From Candidatus Gastranaerophilales bacterium (lineage in GTDB: Bacteria > Cyanobacteriota > Vampirovibrionia > Gastranaerophilales > Gastranaerophilaceae), in assembly GCA_024695865.1 (NCBI GenBank), contig JAILHI010000049.1, forward strand, positions 1 to 42,508: a stretch of 42,508 nt of DNA, written 5' to 3'. The translations under genes were made by a program, and so were the position numbers. The notes under the pieces were generated by a model that did not search any database, had not been told where the DNA came from, and worked only from the letters and a program-made list of their open reading frames with translations. Positions 1 through 9,184 of this stretch are shown in pieces. Position 1 is the first letter of the stretch, and each line of letters begins with the position of its first letter.

Positions 1-88
1 AGCTACAAATAATTCGTAAATAAAAAAGATTTAAACTCTCACAAACTCTCTCAAAAAAATTCTCTAACTCTCTCTCTAAAGAATCTTT

Positions 89-114
89 AGCCCTCATTAT
101 GAGGGCTTTTTTTT
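89..114 (+). terminator. Rho-independent terminator of an upstream gene
   Basis: The arms agccctca and tgagggct close on a 3-nt loop and are followed directly by a run of eight T. This is a classic intrinsic terminator, probably for a plus-strand gene that ends left of the window. Confidence 0.8.
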
Positions 115-235
115 GATTTTGCGTAGGACGCCGTGTGAGCGCAGCGAACCCAGTCCGAAGTAGCGGCGAAATAGTGAACGGAAGTTTTGCGTTCAGCAAA
201 ACGAAGTGAACGACTTGAAGCCGTGAAGCAAAATC
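115..235. repeat. Small TIR-bounded repeat element (GATTTTGC...GCAAAATC)
   Basis: The 121-bp segment starts with gattttgc and ends with its exact reverse complement gcaaaatc. A diverged copy in the opposite orientation lies at 20597-20703. It shares the ends and blocks such as the ctatttcg stretch and the cctacrcaaaatc end. There is no coding capacity, so it resembles a MITE-like element. The family is defined only from these two copies. Confidence 0.5.
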
Positions 236-436
236 AAAGACCAACTGTAAAAGGTGTAGGCAAAGCCGTAAGAGCAATAAAGCCGATGGAGCGGCAGGGC
301 ATAGAAGATGCCCGATAGCGAAATGAAGGCTTATGCGCGCCCGAAAATTCAAGTCCAACTGTAAACGTACGGCGGTGATGAAACGGCGGAAGTGTTCACG
401 TAGGCACGTTTATTGCGAGGGCGGTAAGAGATTTCG

Positions 437-483
437 CTCGCAAAAACGTATGCCGTCATTGCGAGGAGGGCAAGAATTGCCCG
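437..483. repeat. 47-bp direct repeat, copy 1 (REP-like)
   Basis: Matches 595-641 at 46 of 47 positions. It contains gtcattgcgagg followed by a gggcaa-gaa-ttgccc hairpin, a motif like the intergenic palindromic repeats common in many bacteria. Confidence 0.75.
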
Positions 484-513
484 ACGTGGCAATCCCGTTA
501 CGAAAATACATCT

Positions 514-594
514 GTCATACTGAGCGGCTGCGAAGTATCCAGCCGAATAAAACATATTATTTTGGTGCAAACGTTCCTTTTTGCACCCTACTTA
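514..594. repeat. ggtgcaaa hairpin repeat, copy 1
   Basis: Starts gtcat, passes through tatccagccgaataaa and ends in ggtgcaaa-(8 nt)-tttgcacc followed by cctac. The same architecture recurs at 11203-11278 and 12906-12981. The arms at 564-571 and 580-587 are kept while the loop differs from the other copies. Confidence 0.7.
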
Positions 595-641
595 CTCGCA
601 AAAACGTATGCCGTCATTGCGAGGAGGGTAAGAATTGCCCG
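595..641. repeat. 47-bp direct repeat, copy 2 (REP-like)
   Basis: Second copy of the 437-483 repeat with one mismatch. It ends four bases from the stop codon of the M16 peptidase gene. Confidence 0.75.
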
Positions 642-645
642 CAAA

Positions 646-3297
646 TTAATTTCGAGGAACAACCTTACTTACAAGATAAGGTCTTGAAAAATATTTATTT
701 GCGGCATTGATTACATCAGTAACGGTAACCGAATCGATATCCTCATTAAATTTATCAAAAAAGTAATCGTAGCCGCTGCCATTTACCTCAGAAGTACTGA
801 TATAATTAGCCTTTCCCGAATTTGTTTCAGCGCCGATTACAGCAGAACCTTTAATTTTATTTTTTGCATCATCAAGTTCCTTATCCGTAACAAATTCCTT
901 CTGCAATCTTTCAACCTCTTTCAAAATAGCCGCTTCGGCATCATTTACTTTAGACGGTTCGGTTCCGATATAAATCATAAAAACGCCCTTATTAATATTC
1001 AGACTCGGAGCAGATGCAACAGCATAGGCAAGACCTTTTTCGGCTCTCACACGACTAAAAAGTCTTGAACTCATGCCCGAGCCCAAAATTGCGTTAATAA
1101 CTCTTATAGCAGCCCTTTCTTTTCTGTTTTCAAGACCGTCTGTCTGCCAGCCCAAAACAAGCCATGCTGATTCTTTACCCTGATTTTTTGTGATGGTTTT
1201 TGTCTCACGGACAGGGGCAAAAAGATTTTGATAGTCCTGATATACAATTGTTTTATCACTGTGCGGCTTTATCATTTCCGAGAAATAATTTATCATTTCC
1301 TTTTCATTAACATTTCCGCAAATTGCTATCACGGCATTTTGAGAATCAAAAATCTTTTTATACAGATTGTAAATATCGTCTTTTGTAACAGCCTGCATAT
1401 CCTTTTCTACAACAAAACCCGAAGTATCATAAGGTGTATTTTTCCAAAATTCATGAATAAATTCCTCAAAAACAACGTTTGAAACGTTATCTCTGTTTTG
1501 ATGAATACGGTGCAGGATTTCGGCTTTATTTCTTTCGATATCATCGTCATTAAAAACCGCATTATTCAAGACTTCCATCAACATATCCATTGCAAGAGGA
1601 AGGTCTTGTTTTACACATTTTAAAGTTACATTAAAATATTCGGTGTTATTGTCGGCGGAAATTTTTATTCCGTTTTCATCGGCAATATCCGCAAAAACAG
1701 ATTTCGGATACTTTTTAGTATTTTTAGTAATCAAAGATGCAACAAGTTTGGACAGGGCGGAATTTTTATTAATATAGTTACCGCCTTTAATTTTTATATC
1801 AACCGATACAATATCGTTTGCATTTTGATTATCGACAAGTAAAACGGCACCGTTATCAAGAGTATATTTTACGAGTTTACCCGACTTTTCGGTTTTAACG
1901 GGTGAATGTTTTGCGGGAACAAAACACGCTGATGTTACTTTTTCGGTTTCCAAAATCACATTATTATCAGCCGAAGTTTGCTGATTTTTTTCTTTGTAAA
2001 CTTTTGGTGTTTGAATTGCTATAACGGTATTTTCGGCGTTCAAATATTTTTTTGCCGCTTTTTGAATGTCCTTTGCGGTGATTTTCTTCATATTTTCGAG
2101 ATACTCATCGTAAAAATCCCAGTTATCCGTTAACAAGGTTGAATAACCGATTTCAGAGGTATTATCCTCAACAGACTCTCTGGAATATAAAGTAGAACGT
2201 TCGGTCATTTTTTTGGCTCTTGCAAGTTCTTCTTCCGAAACCCCGTTATTTTTGACATTTTCAATTTCGGAGAAAATCGCATATTTTGTTTTTTCAATAT
2301 CGTCCTGATGCAGACTTGCATTAATAACAAAAACCGAGTCCTCTTTCATTGAAAGATTATTTGCACTGATAATCTGTGCAAGTTGTTTTTTGTCCTTAAT
2401 TTCTTTATAAAATCTGGAGGATTTTCCCTGCCCTAAAATTATCGAAAGCAAATCAAGCGCATAAGAATCTTTATCGGAAAATTTAAGCCCGCACTTATAA
2501 CCGATAATCATTGAGGAAGTTCCGACATCTTCTTTTGTATTTACAAAAATCGGCTGTTCGGGTATTTTATCCTGACTATGCTTATTCTTTACAGGTTTTG
2601 ACGAAACATAAGAATTTGCAAAATTTTGTTTAACCAATTCTACCGCATCTTTGGAATTAACATCACCCGCAATAACGGTAATAAGATTTTGAGGCGAATA
2701 ATGTTTGGAATAAAAATCAAAAATCTTTTCCCTCGGAATAGATGCAATAATTTCTTTCTTTCCCAAAACTTCTCTGCGGTAGGGGTGAGTGGGATATAAA
2801 GCCTTATTAAAGGCATTATACAATCTTCTTGACGGATTATCATTACTTCTTTCAATTTCTCTGATTACGACCTGACGTTCTTTATCAATTTCATCTTTCG
2901 GAAACAAAGGTCTTGCAAGCATATCCGCATGAAGTTTTACGGCAGTTTCAAAATCTTTTGAGGGGATAATAATATGAAAATGAGTATAATCTTTACTTGT
3001 TGCGGCATTCGTTGAAGCACCTTTTGATTCCAAAATCATATCAAAATCGTTATTCGGATAATTTTTAGAACCTTTAAAAAACAAGTGCTCTAAAAAATGC
3101 GCAACACCGTTATTATCATCAGCCTCGTCGATGGAACCCGTTTTAACCCATGTGTCAACCATAACGATAGGGTTTGCGTGCATTTCTTTTACAATTACTG
3201 TATGCCCGTTCGGAAGTTTTGTCTTTGTTACACAATCTGCCATTGCAGACAAGTAAGTACAAAATAATATTACAAAAACCGTTAAAAATTTTTTCAT
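646..3297 (-). CDS. Secreted M16 family zinc metallopeptidase (double-unit, insulinase/PqqL-like)
   Basis: An 883-residue protein with a clear N-terminal signal peptide (about residues 1-20, MKKFLTVFVILF then a small-residue cleavage site), so it should act in the periplasm. The M16 zinc motif HxxEH is seen as HFLEH at residues 67-71, with the downstream acidic helix EIERSND that supplies the third zinc ligand in this family. Residues ~450-883 form a second M16 unit that lacks HxxEH, as is usual in two-unit M16 enzymes. The role is probably peptide degradation; the substrate is unknown. The start has AGGT 5 nt upstream. The stop lies against the repeat cluster, and the last few codons may be affected by repeat insertion. 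It is transcribed in the same direction as the adenine deaminase gene upstream, with a 68-bp gap. Confidence 0.93.
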   Translation of the reverse strand: MKKFLTVFVILFCTYLSAMADCVTKTKLPNGHTVIVKEMHANPIVMVDTWVKTGSIDEADDNNGVAHFLEHLFFKGSKNYPNNDFDMILESKGASTNAATSKDYTHFHIIIPSKDFETAVKLHADMLARPLFPKDEIDKERQVVIREIERSNDNPSRRLYNAFNKALYPTHPYRREVLGKKEIIASIPREKIFDFYSKHYSPQNLITVIAGDVNSKDAVELVKQNFANSYVSSKPVKNKHSQDKIPEQPIFVNTKEDVGTSSMIIGYKCGLKFSDKDSYALDLLSIILGQGKSSRFYKEIKDKKQLAQIISANNLSMKEDSVFVINASLHQDDIEKTKYAIFSEIENVKNNGVSEEELARAKKMTERSTLYSRESVEDNTSEIGYSTLLTDNWDFYDEYLENMKKITAKDIQKAAKKYLNAENTVIAIQTPKVYKEKNQQTSADNNVILETEKVTSACFVPAKHSPVKTEKSGKLVKYTLDNGAVLLVDNQNANDIVSVDIKIKGGNYINKNSALSKLVASLITKNTKKYPKSVFADIADENGIKISADNNTEYFNVTLKCVKQDLPLAMDMLMEVLNNAVFNDDDIERNKAEILHRIHQNRDNVSNVVFEEFIHEFWKNTPYDTSGFVVEKDMQAVTKDDIYNLYKKIFDSQNAVIAICGNVNEKEMINYFSEMIKPHSDKTIVYQDYQNLFAPVRETKTITKNQGKESAWLVLGWQTDGLENRKERAAIRVINAILGSGMSSRLFSRVRAEKGLAYAVASAPSLNINKGVFMIYIGTEPSKVNDAEAAILKEVERLQKEFVTDKELDDAKNKIKGSAVIGAETNSGKANYISTSEVNGSGYDYFFDKFNEDIDSVTVTDVINAANKYFSRPYLVSKVVPRN

Positions 3298-3365
3298 AAA
3301 TACCTATGTTTCTTTGTAGCAGAAATTTCCGTAATTTTAATTATCCGAACAGGCAGACCAAAGGT

Positions 3366-5093
3366 CTAAACTGTTGCTGTTTCCGTATCGAAAATATCAA
3401 TAAATTTAAACGCATTGACATCAAAGACACCCTTATCGGTAATTTTGATATCGGGAATTACGGACAACGACAAGAACGCCATCGTCATAAACGGGTCTTC
3501 GAGATTACAGCCAATTTGCTTAACGCCGTCTTTTAAATCATGACATTGTTGCAAAACGGTTTCAAAAGGCTGGTCAGACATAAGTCCCGCAATGGGTAAC
3601 GGCAATATGGAAACGACCTTGCCGTTGTTTACAACGACTTTACCGCCCTGAGTTTTTACAAGTTCGGTTGCCGCCATTTGCATATCGGCATCGTTTGTAC
3701 CGACAACAATCATATTATGTGAATCGTGAGCAACAGTAGAAGCAATTGCGCCCGATTTCAAACCGAAGCCTTTAACAAAACCTTTACCGATATTGCCTGT
3801 TGCCTTATGACGTTCAAAAACCATAATTTTGAGCAGGTCATTATCAACATCGGATTCCGCATAGCCGTCAACGACCTTAACTTTCGCTTTAATAGACTTT
3901 GTCAGCAAAGTGCCGGGAACAATCTGCATTGCCGTAACGGTATCGGATTTTGCGGGAATTTTAAAATCTTCCGCTTCAATCCACTTAACGTTAACCGAAC
4001 CTCTGAGTTTGGGCATTTCGTTATGTTCCAAATCCACGATAAGTTTACCGTTTTCGGCAACAATTTCACCGCCCTTGAAAACGAGTTTCGGCTTAAAGTC
4101 TTTAAGGTTGTCAAAGACAAGCATATTTGCTCTGTAACCGGGGGCAATAGCGCCCAAATCGGTTAAACCGAAGTATTCTGCGGTGTTAATAGAGGCGACT
4201 TTTATTGCGGTAATCGGGTCAACGCCTGCTTCAACCGCCTGCCGCACCATATCATTAATATGACCTTTTAAGTCGGTAGGATGTCTGTCATCGGTAACAA
4301 AGATACATCTTCTTGTATTTTTTCCTTTCAAAACGGGGATTAACGGCTGTAAATCTTTTGCGGCAGAACCTTCTCTAATCATAATATACATACCCAAACC
4401 GAGTTTTTCGGTCGCTTCTTCGGGGGTAGTACATTCATGGTCTGACATTACACCCGCCGCAACGTAGGCGCAAAGATTTTTTCCGCTGAGCCCGGGGGCA
4501 TGACCGTCAATTTTTTTACGTTTTGCAAGACCTAATTTTAATTTTGACATAACTTCTTTATCGCAACTTAAAACACCGGGGAAGTTCATCATTTCGGCAA
4601 CACCCAAAATAGCGGGGTCGTCCATTAAAAGCGACAAGTCATAACTTGCAAGTTCAAAACCCGAAGTTTCGGAATCCGTAGCGGGAACACAAGACGGGAG
4701 CATTATATAAACCTGTAAGGGCAAATTCATACATGCAGCCCTCATATAACTGATACCGTGTAAGCCGAAAACGTTTGAAATTTCGTGCGGGTCAGCCATT
4801 ACGGTAACCGTTCCTTCGGGAACAACCGCTTTTGCAAATTCTTTCGGAGTACACATTGAACTTTCTATATGGACGTGGCCGTCAATAAATGAGGGTGTAA
4901 CATAAGAACCGTTTACATCAATTTCTTTTTGTCCTTTATAACCCAATCCCAAACCCGCAATTCTGCCTTTATAGATTGCGATGTCCGTTTTTTTGATTTC
5001 ATCGTTAAAAACGTTAACGAGATTGGCATTCTTAATGACAACATCTGCAAGTTCTTCACCTTTTGCAATTCTTATAAGTTTTTCTGCGTCCAT
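3366..5093 (-). CDS. ade: Adenine deaminase
   Basis: Deaminates adenine to hypoxanthine for purine salvage (EC 3.5.4.2), in the cytoplasm. The 575-residue length matches bacterial Ade enzymes of the amidohydrolase superfamily. Visible motifs are the metal-binding HxH (DGHVHIESSM), GVAEMMNFPGV, DGHAPGL, SDHECTT and the DDRHPTDL segment, followed by the C-terminal Ade domain. I chose the ATG at 5093 because AGGAG lies 7 nt upstream; the longer open frame to 5222 would run through the divergent intergenic region and starts with a non-homologous hydrophobic tail. It is divergent from the citramalate synthase gene, so the ~98-bp gap should hold both promoters. Confidence 0.95.
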   Translation of the reverse strand: MDAEKLIRIAKGEELADVVIKNANLVNVFNDEIKKTDIAIYKGRIAGLGLGYKGQKEIDVNGSYVTPSFIDGHVHIESSMCTPKEFAKAVVPEGTVTVMADPHEISNVFGLHGISYMRAACMNLPLQVYIMLPSCVPATDSETSGFELASYDLSLLMDDPAILGVAEMMNFPGVLSCDKEVMSKLKLGLAKRKKIDGHAPGLSGKNLCAYVAAGVMSDHECTTPEEATEKLGLGMYIMIREGSAAKDLQPLIPVLKGKNTRRCIFVTDDRHPTDLKGHINDMVRQAVEAGVDPITAIKVASINTAEYFGLTDLGAIAPGYRANMLVFDNLKDFKPKLVFKGGEIVAENGKLIVDLEHNEMPKLRGSVNVKWIEAEDFKIPAKSDTVTAMQIVPGTLLTKSIKAKVKVVDGYAESDVDNDLLKIMVFERHKATGNIGKGFVKGFGLKSGAIASTVAHDSHNMIVVGTNDADMQMAATELVKTQGGKVVVNNGKVVSILPLPIAGLMSDQPFETVLQQCHDLKDGVKQIGCNLEDPFMTMAFLSLSVIPDIKITDKGVFDVNAFKFIDIFDTETATV

Positions 5094-5191
5094 AAATATC
5101 TCCTGTGTTCCGTATATTAAAAATATAATATCATGGAAAAATGTAAAAAATAAACTTTTTATGATAAAATTTCTTTGAAACGGCGGAAGAT

Positions 5192-6778
5192 ATGAAAAAA
5201 ATCGAAATATATGACACAACATTAAGAGACGGAGCGCAATCGGAAGGGATAAATTTTTCGACTTCGGATAAGTTAAAAATCGTCAGACTGCTTGATGATT
5301 TGGGTATCGACTATATCGAAGCAGGCTGGCCCGGGGCAAATCCGAAGGACGAAGAAGTTTTCAGAGAATTAAAGAAAGCAGACCTTAAAAACTCAAAGAT
5401 AGCCGCTTTCGGCTGCACAAGAAAGGCTGATACAAAACCCGAAGAAAATAAAGTTCTTTCGATGCTTTTAAGCGCCGAAACGGAAGTTGTGACTATTTTC
5501 GGAAAAACATGGGATTTTCACGTTGAACATGCTCTTTGCACGACATTAGACGAAAACCTCAATATGATATCCGACAGTATCAAATACCTGAAAGAAAAAG
5601 GAAGAAGAGTTTTCTTTGATGCGGAACACTTTTTTGACGGTTTCAAAAACAACGAAGAATACGCCTTACATTGTATAAAAACAGCACACGAAGCAGGTGC
5701 GGAACGAATAATCCTCTGCGATACAAACGGCGGATGTATGAGTTATGAAATATCCGAAATAACGAAAAAAGTATCTGATAGTATTCCCGACATAAAACTC
5801 GGTATTCACGCTCACAACGACAGTGATATGGCAGTTGCAAACTCGGTATCGGCGGTAGATGCGGGAGCAATACAGGTTCAGGGAACGATTAACGGCTATG
5901 GCGAAAGATGCGGAAACGCAAATCTTTGCTCTATTATCCCGAATTTACAACTGAAAAAGAACTATGAGGTTGTCGGTGACAAGATTCACGACCTGACCTT
6001 TATTGCAAACAACATTGCCGAGATTGCAAACGTTGCAGTACCGTCAAATCTGCCCTACGTAGGAATGAGCGCCTTTGCACATAAGGCGGGAATACATGCA
6101 AGCGGGGTGCGCAAAAATTCCCAAACCTATGAGCATATTTCGCCCGATTCCGTCGGAAACAGAAGAAAAATTTTAATTTCTGACCAGGCAGGTACGGCAT
6201 CACTCAGGGAAAAGATGCGAAACCTGCGTATTGTAAAAGATGTACGTGATGAAGACTTACCAAAAATTATCGAAAGAATTAAAAAACTTGAATGGAAAGG
6301 TTTTGCCTTTGAGGGCGCCGAAGCAAGTTTTGAACTTTTAATTCTTGACACACTGACAGGACTTCCCGACTTCTTCAAGATTTCGGGGTTCAGAGTCATC
6401 GGCGATACTTTTATAGGTGAAAAAAATCACAACATAATTACCGAAGCATCTGTCAAGGTCAAAATTGACGAACACAATATCCACACGGTTGCGGAAGGTC
6501 AGGGTCCCGTCAATGCGCTTGATACCGCATTAAGAAAGGCTCTTGTTGAATTTTATCCCGAAATTCTAAAATACAAACTCTGCGACTTTAAAGTCCGTAT
6601 TTTAGACAGTAAAGACGGAACAGCCGCAGTAACGAGGGTAACTGTCGAAACAACGGACGGCATAAACAAATGGGATACCGTCGGAGTTAGCGAGGACATC
6701 ATTGAGGCTTCGTACATGGCAATAACGGACAGTATTATGTACGGTCTGATTTTGCACAATCCTGATATCGATTTTTAA
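5192..6778 (+). CDS. cimA: (R)-citramalate synthase
   Basis: Condenses pyruvate and acetyl-CoA to (R)-citramalate, the threonine-independent route to 2-oxobutyrate for isoleucine. The 528-residue protein opens with the HMGL-like TIM-barrel signature DTTLRDGAQSEG, carries the metal-binding IHAHNDSDMAVAN and the GYGERCGNANL motif, and ends with a LeuA-type regulatory dimerisation domain (~390-528). The SxGI style of the N-terminus and the length fit CimA better than 2-isopropylmalate synthase or homocitrate synthase. GGAAG lies just upstream of the ATG. It converges with the DUF1284 gene, leaving only 2 bp between stop codons and no room for a terminator. Confidence 0.93.
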   Translation: MKKIEIYDTTLRDGAQSEGINFSTSDKLKIVRLLDDLGIDYIEAGWPGANPKDEEVFRELKKADLKNSKIAAFGCTRKADTKPEENKVLSMLLSAETEVVTIFGKTWDFHVEHALCTTLDENLNMISDSIKYLKEKGRRVFFDAEHFFDGFKNNEEYALHCIKTAHEAGAERIILCDTNGGCMSYEISEITKKVSDSIPDIKLGIHAHNDSDMAVANSVSAVDAGAIQVQGTINGYGERCGNANLCSIIPNLQLKKNYEVVGDKIHDLTFIANNIAEIANVAVPSNLPYVGMSAFAHKAGIHASGVRKNSQTYEHISPDSVGNRRKILISDQAGTASLREKMRNLRIVKDVRDEDLPKIIERIKKLEWKGFAFEGAEASFELLILDTLTGLPDFFKISGFRVIGDTFIGEKNHNIITEASVKVKIDEHNIHTVAEGQGPVNALDTALRKALVEFYPEILKYKLCDFKVRILDSKDGTAAVTRVTVETTDGINKWDTVGVSEDIIEASYMAITDSIMYGLILHNPDIDF

Positions 6779-6780
6779 TA

Positions 6781-7194
6781 TTAAGCCGCCTTTTTCTTTT
6801 CAAAAGTATCTTCGCAAAGCCCTGCTCTGCGCCATTCGCAGTTGCCGCAAAGTTCTTTGTGGTTGTCCTTGTTCATAACGGAACGAACCTTTTCCATAAT
6901 GGCTTCCCACGTCATTACCATTCCCGTTTTAAAGCCGAACATATCTTTGACTTTTTCATCAAGTTGCGCAAGAAAACCCATATTACATTTTATACCGTTT
7001 TTCCCCTGTGCATTAGGACAGTTTTTACATAAATCGTCCTGACCGTCAACAATCCTTACAAAAGTATCGGGGTGTTCTTTTAATTGCTGCGAAACTGTAT
7101 CCCAACTCGTTTTGTGTGCGCCGTCATATCCGTTACCCTGATACCCCGGTAAACATAAAAAATGGTGTGCTCTTATATTTAAAACTTCTGACAT
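6781..7194 (-). CDS. DUF1284 cysteine-rich protein
   Basis: A protein of 137 residues matching the DUF1284 pattern: it opens with the RAHHFLCLPGYQGNGYD block, then DDLCKNCPNAQ, a central GFLAQLDEKV and a C-terminal CGNCEWRRAGLC. The paired cysteines (CxxC and CxxCxxxxxxC) suggest a metal or Fe-S site. The family has no firmly assigned function. I chose the ATG at 7194; a GTG two codons upstream (7200) is the alternative, and neither has a strong ribosome site. The nonamer gagtaagtg sits directly upstream (see the findings). Confidence 0.85.
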   Translation of the reverse strand: MSEVLNIRAHHFLCLPGYQGNGYDGAHKTSWDTVSQQLKEHPDTFVRIVDGQDDLCKNCPNAQGKNGIKCNMGFLAQLDEKVKDMFGFKTGMVMTWEAIMEKVRSVMNKDNHKELCGNCEWRRAGLCEDTFEKKKAA

Positions 7195-7278
7195 AATCAC
7201 TTACTCACTGATTTCACATTTTCATAAAAACAGTCAATATAAAAAATTGACCGTACTTTTAAAAATATGAAAAAATAT

Positions 7279-7312
7279 TAAAAAAGACCGGACATAAGTT
7301 CGGTCTTTTTGT
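7279..7312 (-). terminator. Terminator, probably bidirectional
   Basis: The arms aaagaccg and cggtcttt are flanked by A- and T-rich tails on both sides. On the minus strand it follows the coiled-coil glucosaminidase-like gene 20 bp after its stop and keeps that transcript out of the DUF1284 gene. Confidence 0.8.
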
Positions 7313-7331
7313 TTTGATATCGTTTAAACGA

Positions 7332-9158
7332 TTAACCCATTTTTGCTTTAATCTGGTTGTATATGCTTGATACTTTGTTTGCCCAATCGCCGCCGACGCA
7401 ATAGTGTCCGCCGATTGCATAAACATTGTTGATATCAACGGCATTAACATCACCAAATCTTTCGTCGTAAGATGCAAGGTTTTTTGCCATTGCATCAAGA
7501 CCTGCTTCAACTGATGAATATTTTGCAAATTTATGACCGTCACTGCTTCTTACGGAATAACCCGCATCACCTGAGCCTGAAACACCTCCGAAGTTAAAGT
7601 TGCTTGTAGCATAACCGCTTGTGCCCCAACCTGATTCAAGACCGATAATTGCCGCAAAGAATTCGGGTTCAAGACCGTATTTTTCTGCGATTTCACATAC
7701 TACATCTTCTTTACCTTCCAAAACCCCTTTCATAAGGTTTTCGGGAAGGCTGGATGCTACCGCAGAATTTTCTTTTAAGAATTCGCCTCGTTTTTCTTTT
7801 TCTTCTGCAGTTTTGAGTTTTGCTTCTAATGCTGTGATATCTTTCTGAACTTCTGCAACATCTTTGTCACGTTTTTCTCTGATATCCTTAACTTTTTCGT
7901 CGTATTGTTTAATTTGTTCCGTTATTCCTTTTCTTGCATCAGACGGCATGCCCGAGCAGAAGCCTTTTGATTCAGCAAGAGTTTTGGATAACAATTCTTC
8001 TTTTTGCTTTTCTAATTCCTGATTTTTTGTTTCCAGGTTTTTCTTTTCTTCTTCAGCCTTCTTTATTGTTTCGTTTTGAAGTTTATTATTTTCTTCTTCT
8101 TTTGCTTTCTTTTCATTTTCTAAATTAGAAATTTTGCTTTCGATTTCGGCTTTTTTATCGCCCGAATCTTCACCCGAAATTTTCGAGATTACTTCCTGAT
8201 TTGAAGAAATTTGAGCATCTATATCTTTGATATAACTTTCATTTGATTTGATTGTGGCATTTGCATCACTGATAGTCTTATCCTGATCCTTAATGCTGTT
8301 TTCATTGTCTTTTATCTGGTCATCAAGTTTCTTTTCTTCTTCCTTATATTTTTCCAGTTCTTCATCGGAAACGCCATACTGCTTCATAGCCTTTTCTTTG
8401 GCATTTTCCTGTTCTTCGATTTCTTTATCGGCATCGGCTTCTATTTTATCTTTTTCTTCATTTTTAGCCTGAATATCCTTTTTAATTTCTTCGGGAGTTT
8501 CGCCCTTTGCTTCTTCTGTCTTTCTGTTATTTGAAGCACCGCTTGCACCACCGCTGTTACCTACGCCACTGCTTGCGCCTGCACCGCCCGAACCGCCTGC
8601 CTGTTGAGCCGCTTTAGGAGCCTGTGCTTTTTCAGCCTCTTTTGCTTCTTCTGCTTCTTCGACAGCCTGTGCTTTTTCAGCCTCTTTTGCTTCTTCGGGT
8701 TTTACTTCTTCTTCTTTATTTTCATTTAATACTTCATCAAGAGCCTGTGCAACAGTATCAAGGTCTATACCCAATTCCTGAACAACGGCGTCCAAATCTT
8801 CCATAGAAAGATTTGAAGCATCACCGTCTTTTCCGATGACAGACATTATAAACGCTTTGGCTTCTTCTGCGGACAATTCACCGTTTTCATCACCGTCTGC
8901 CGCATTTTGAATACCTTCTAATTCAAGAAAACTTCTCAAAACAGCGTTTAATGCTTCATTGTCGGAGCCGACTCCTTCCGACAACAACTTTTCAAAATCA
9001 ATATTTGCCAAATCATCGGCACTAAATGACGAAAATAACGACGAATTTTTTAAGGCATTTTCGTCTAACTGACCGGCATTAGCGCCTGCTTCGCCCGTTT
9101 TTGCGGGTTGCTGCATACCGACAGATAATCTTTTCATCAAATAATCATTAAAATTCAT
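7332..9158 (-). CDS. Coiled-coil protein with EF-hand and C-terminal glucosaminidase/lysozyme-like domain
   Basis: A 608-residue protein without an obvious signal peptide. Residues 88-99 (DGDENGELSAEE) are a canonical EF-hand calcium loop, followed by a degenerate second one. About 150-215 is low-complexity Ala/Glu then Gly/Ser, including a 15-residue tandem repeat. About 215-470 is a long charged coiled coil. The C-terminal ~110 residues look like a GH73/lysozyme-like peptidoglycan hydrolase: catalytic Glu508 in GLESGWGTSGYA, the NFNFGGVSG motif and the FAKYSSVEAGLDAMAKNL motif. A cell-wall role is likely, but how it would cross the membrane is not visible. AAGG lies upstream of the ATG. The leader carries GAGTAAGTGTAA, as does the calpain-like gene. 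Confidence 0.75.
   Translation of the reverse strand: MNFNDYLMKRLSVGMQQPAKTGEAGANAGQLDENALKNSSLFSSFSADDLANIDFEKLLSEGVGSDNEALNAVLRSFLELEGIQNAADGDENGELSAEEAKAFIMSVIGKDGDASNLSMEDLDAVVQELGIDLDTVAQALDEVLNENKEEEVKPEEAKEAEKAQAVEEAEEAKEAEKAQAPKAAQQAGGSGGAGASSGVGNSGGASGASNNRKTEEAKGETPEEIKKDIQAKNEEKDKIEADADKEIEEQENAKEKAMKQYGVSDEELEKYKEEEKKLDDQIKDNENSIKDQDKTISDANATIKSNESYIKDIDAQISSNQEVISKISGEDSGDKKAEIESKISNLENEKKAKEEENNKLQNETIKKAEEEKKNLETKNQELEKQKEELLSKTLAESKGFCSGMPSDARKGITEQIKQYDEKVKDIREKRDKDVAEVQKDITALEAKLKTAEEKEKRGEFLKENSAVASSLPENLMKGVLEGKEDVVCEIAEKYGLEPEFFAAIIGLESGWGTSGYATSNFNFGGVSGSGDAGYSVRSSDGHKFAKYSSVEAGLDAMAKNLASYDERFGDVNAVDINNVYAIGGHYCVGGDWANKVSSIYNQIKAKMG
8620..8696 (-). repeat. Tandem 45-nt in-gene repeat
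   Basis: A 32-nt stretch at 8620-8651 recurs at 8665-8696, encoding EEAKEAEKAQA twice within the coiled-coil protein. It is a slippage-prone linker repeat. Confidence 0.7.
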
Positions 9159-9172
9159 GTTACTGTACCTTT

Positions 9173-9184
9173 TTACACTTACTC
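9173..9184 (-). promoter_or_regulatory. Leader motif GAGTAAGTGTAA (copy 2)
   Basis: Reads GAGTAAGTGTAA on the minus strand, 14 nt before the ATG of the coiled-coil glucosaminidase-like gene. The same 12 bases lie in the leader of the calpain-like gene (14869-14880), and both are followed by an AAG-TACA-like segment. A shared regulator or transcript-start signal is inferred. Confidence 0.4.

Larger units (their letters stand above)
236..645. repeat. Repeat-packed gene-free region
   Basis: No credible gene is present. The segment contains a perfect hairpin at 297-313 (gggcat/atgccc) and a short repeat ccaactgtaaa at 241-251 and again near 356-366. It also holds a 47-bp direct repeat (437-483 and 595-641, one mismatch) built on a gtcattgcgagg REP-like motif with a gggcaa-gaa-ttgccc hairpin, and one copy of the ggtgcaaa hairpin repeat (514-594). 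The right edge touches the 3' end of the M16 peptidase gene. Confidence 0.65.

Noticed and set aside
333-710. 125-codon plus-strand open frame in the left repeat region
   Set aside because: It is made of repeat copies, has no family resemblance and overlaps the end of the M16 gene.
3354-3366. agacc-aaa-ggtct hairpin after adenine deaminase as a terminator
   Set aside because: No T-run follows on the minus strand; it is too short to claim.
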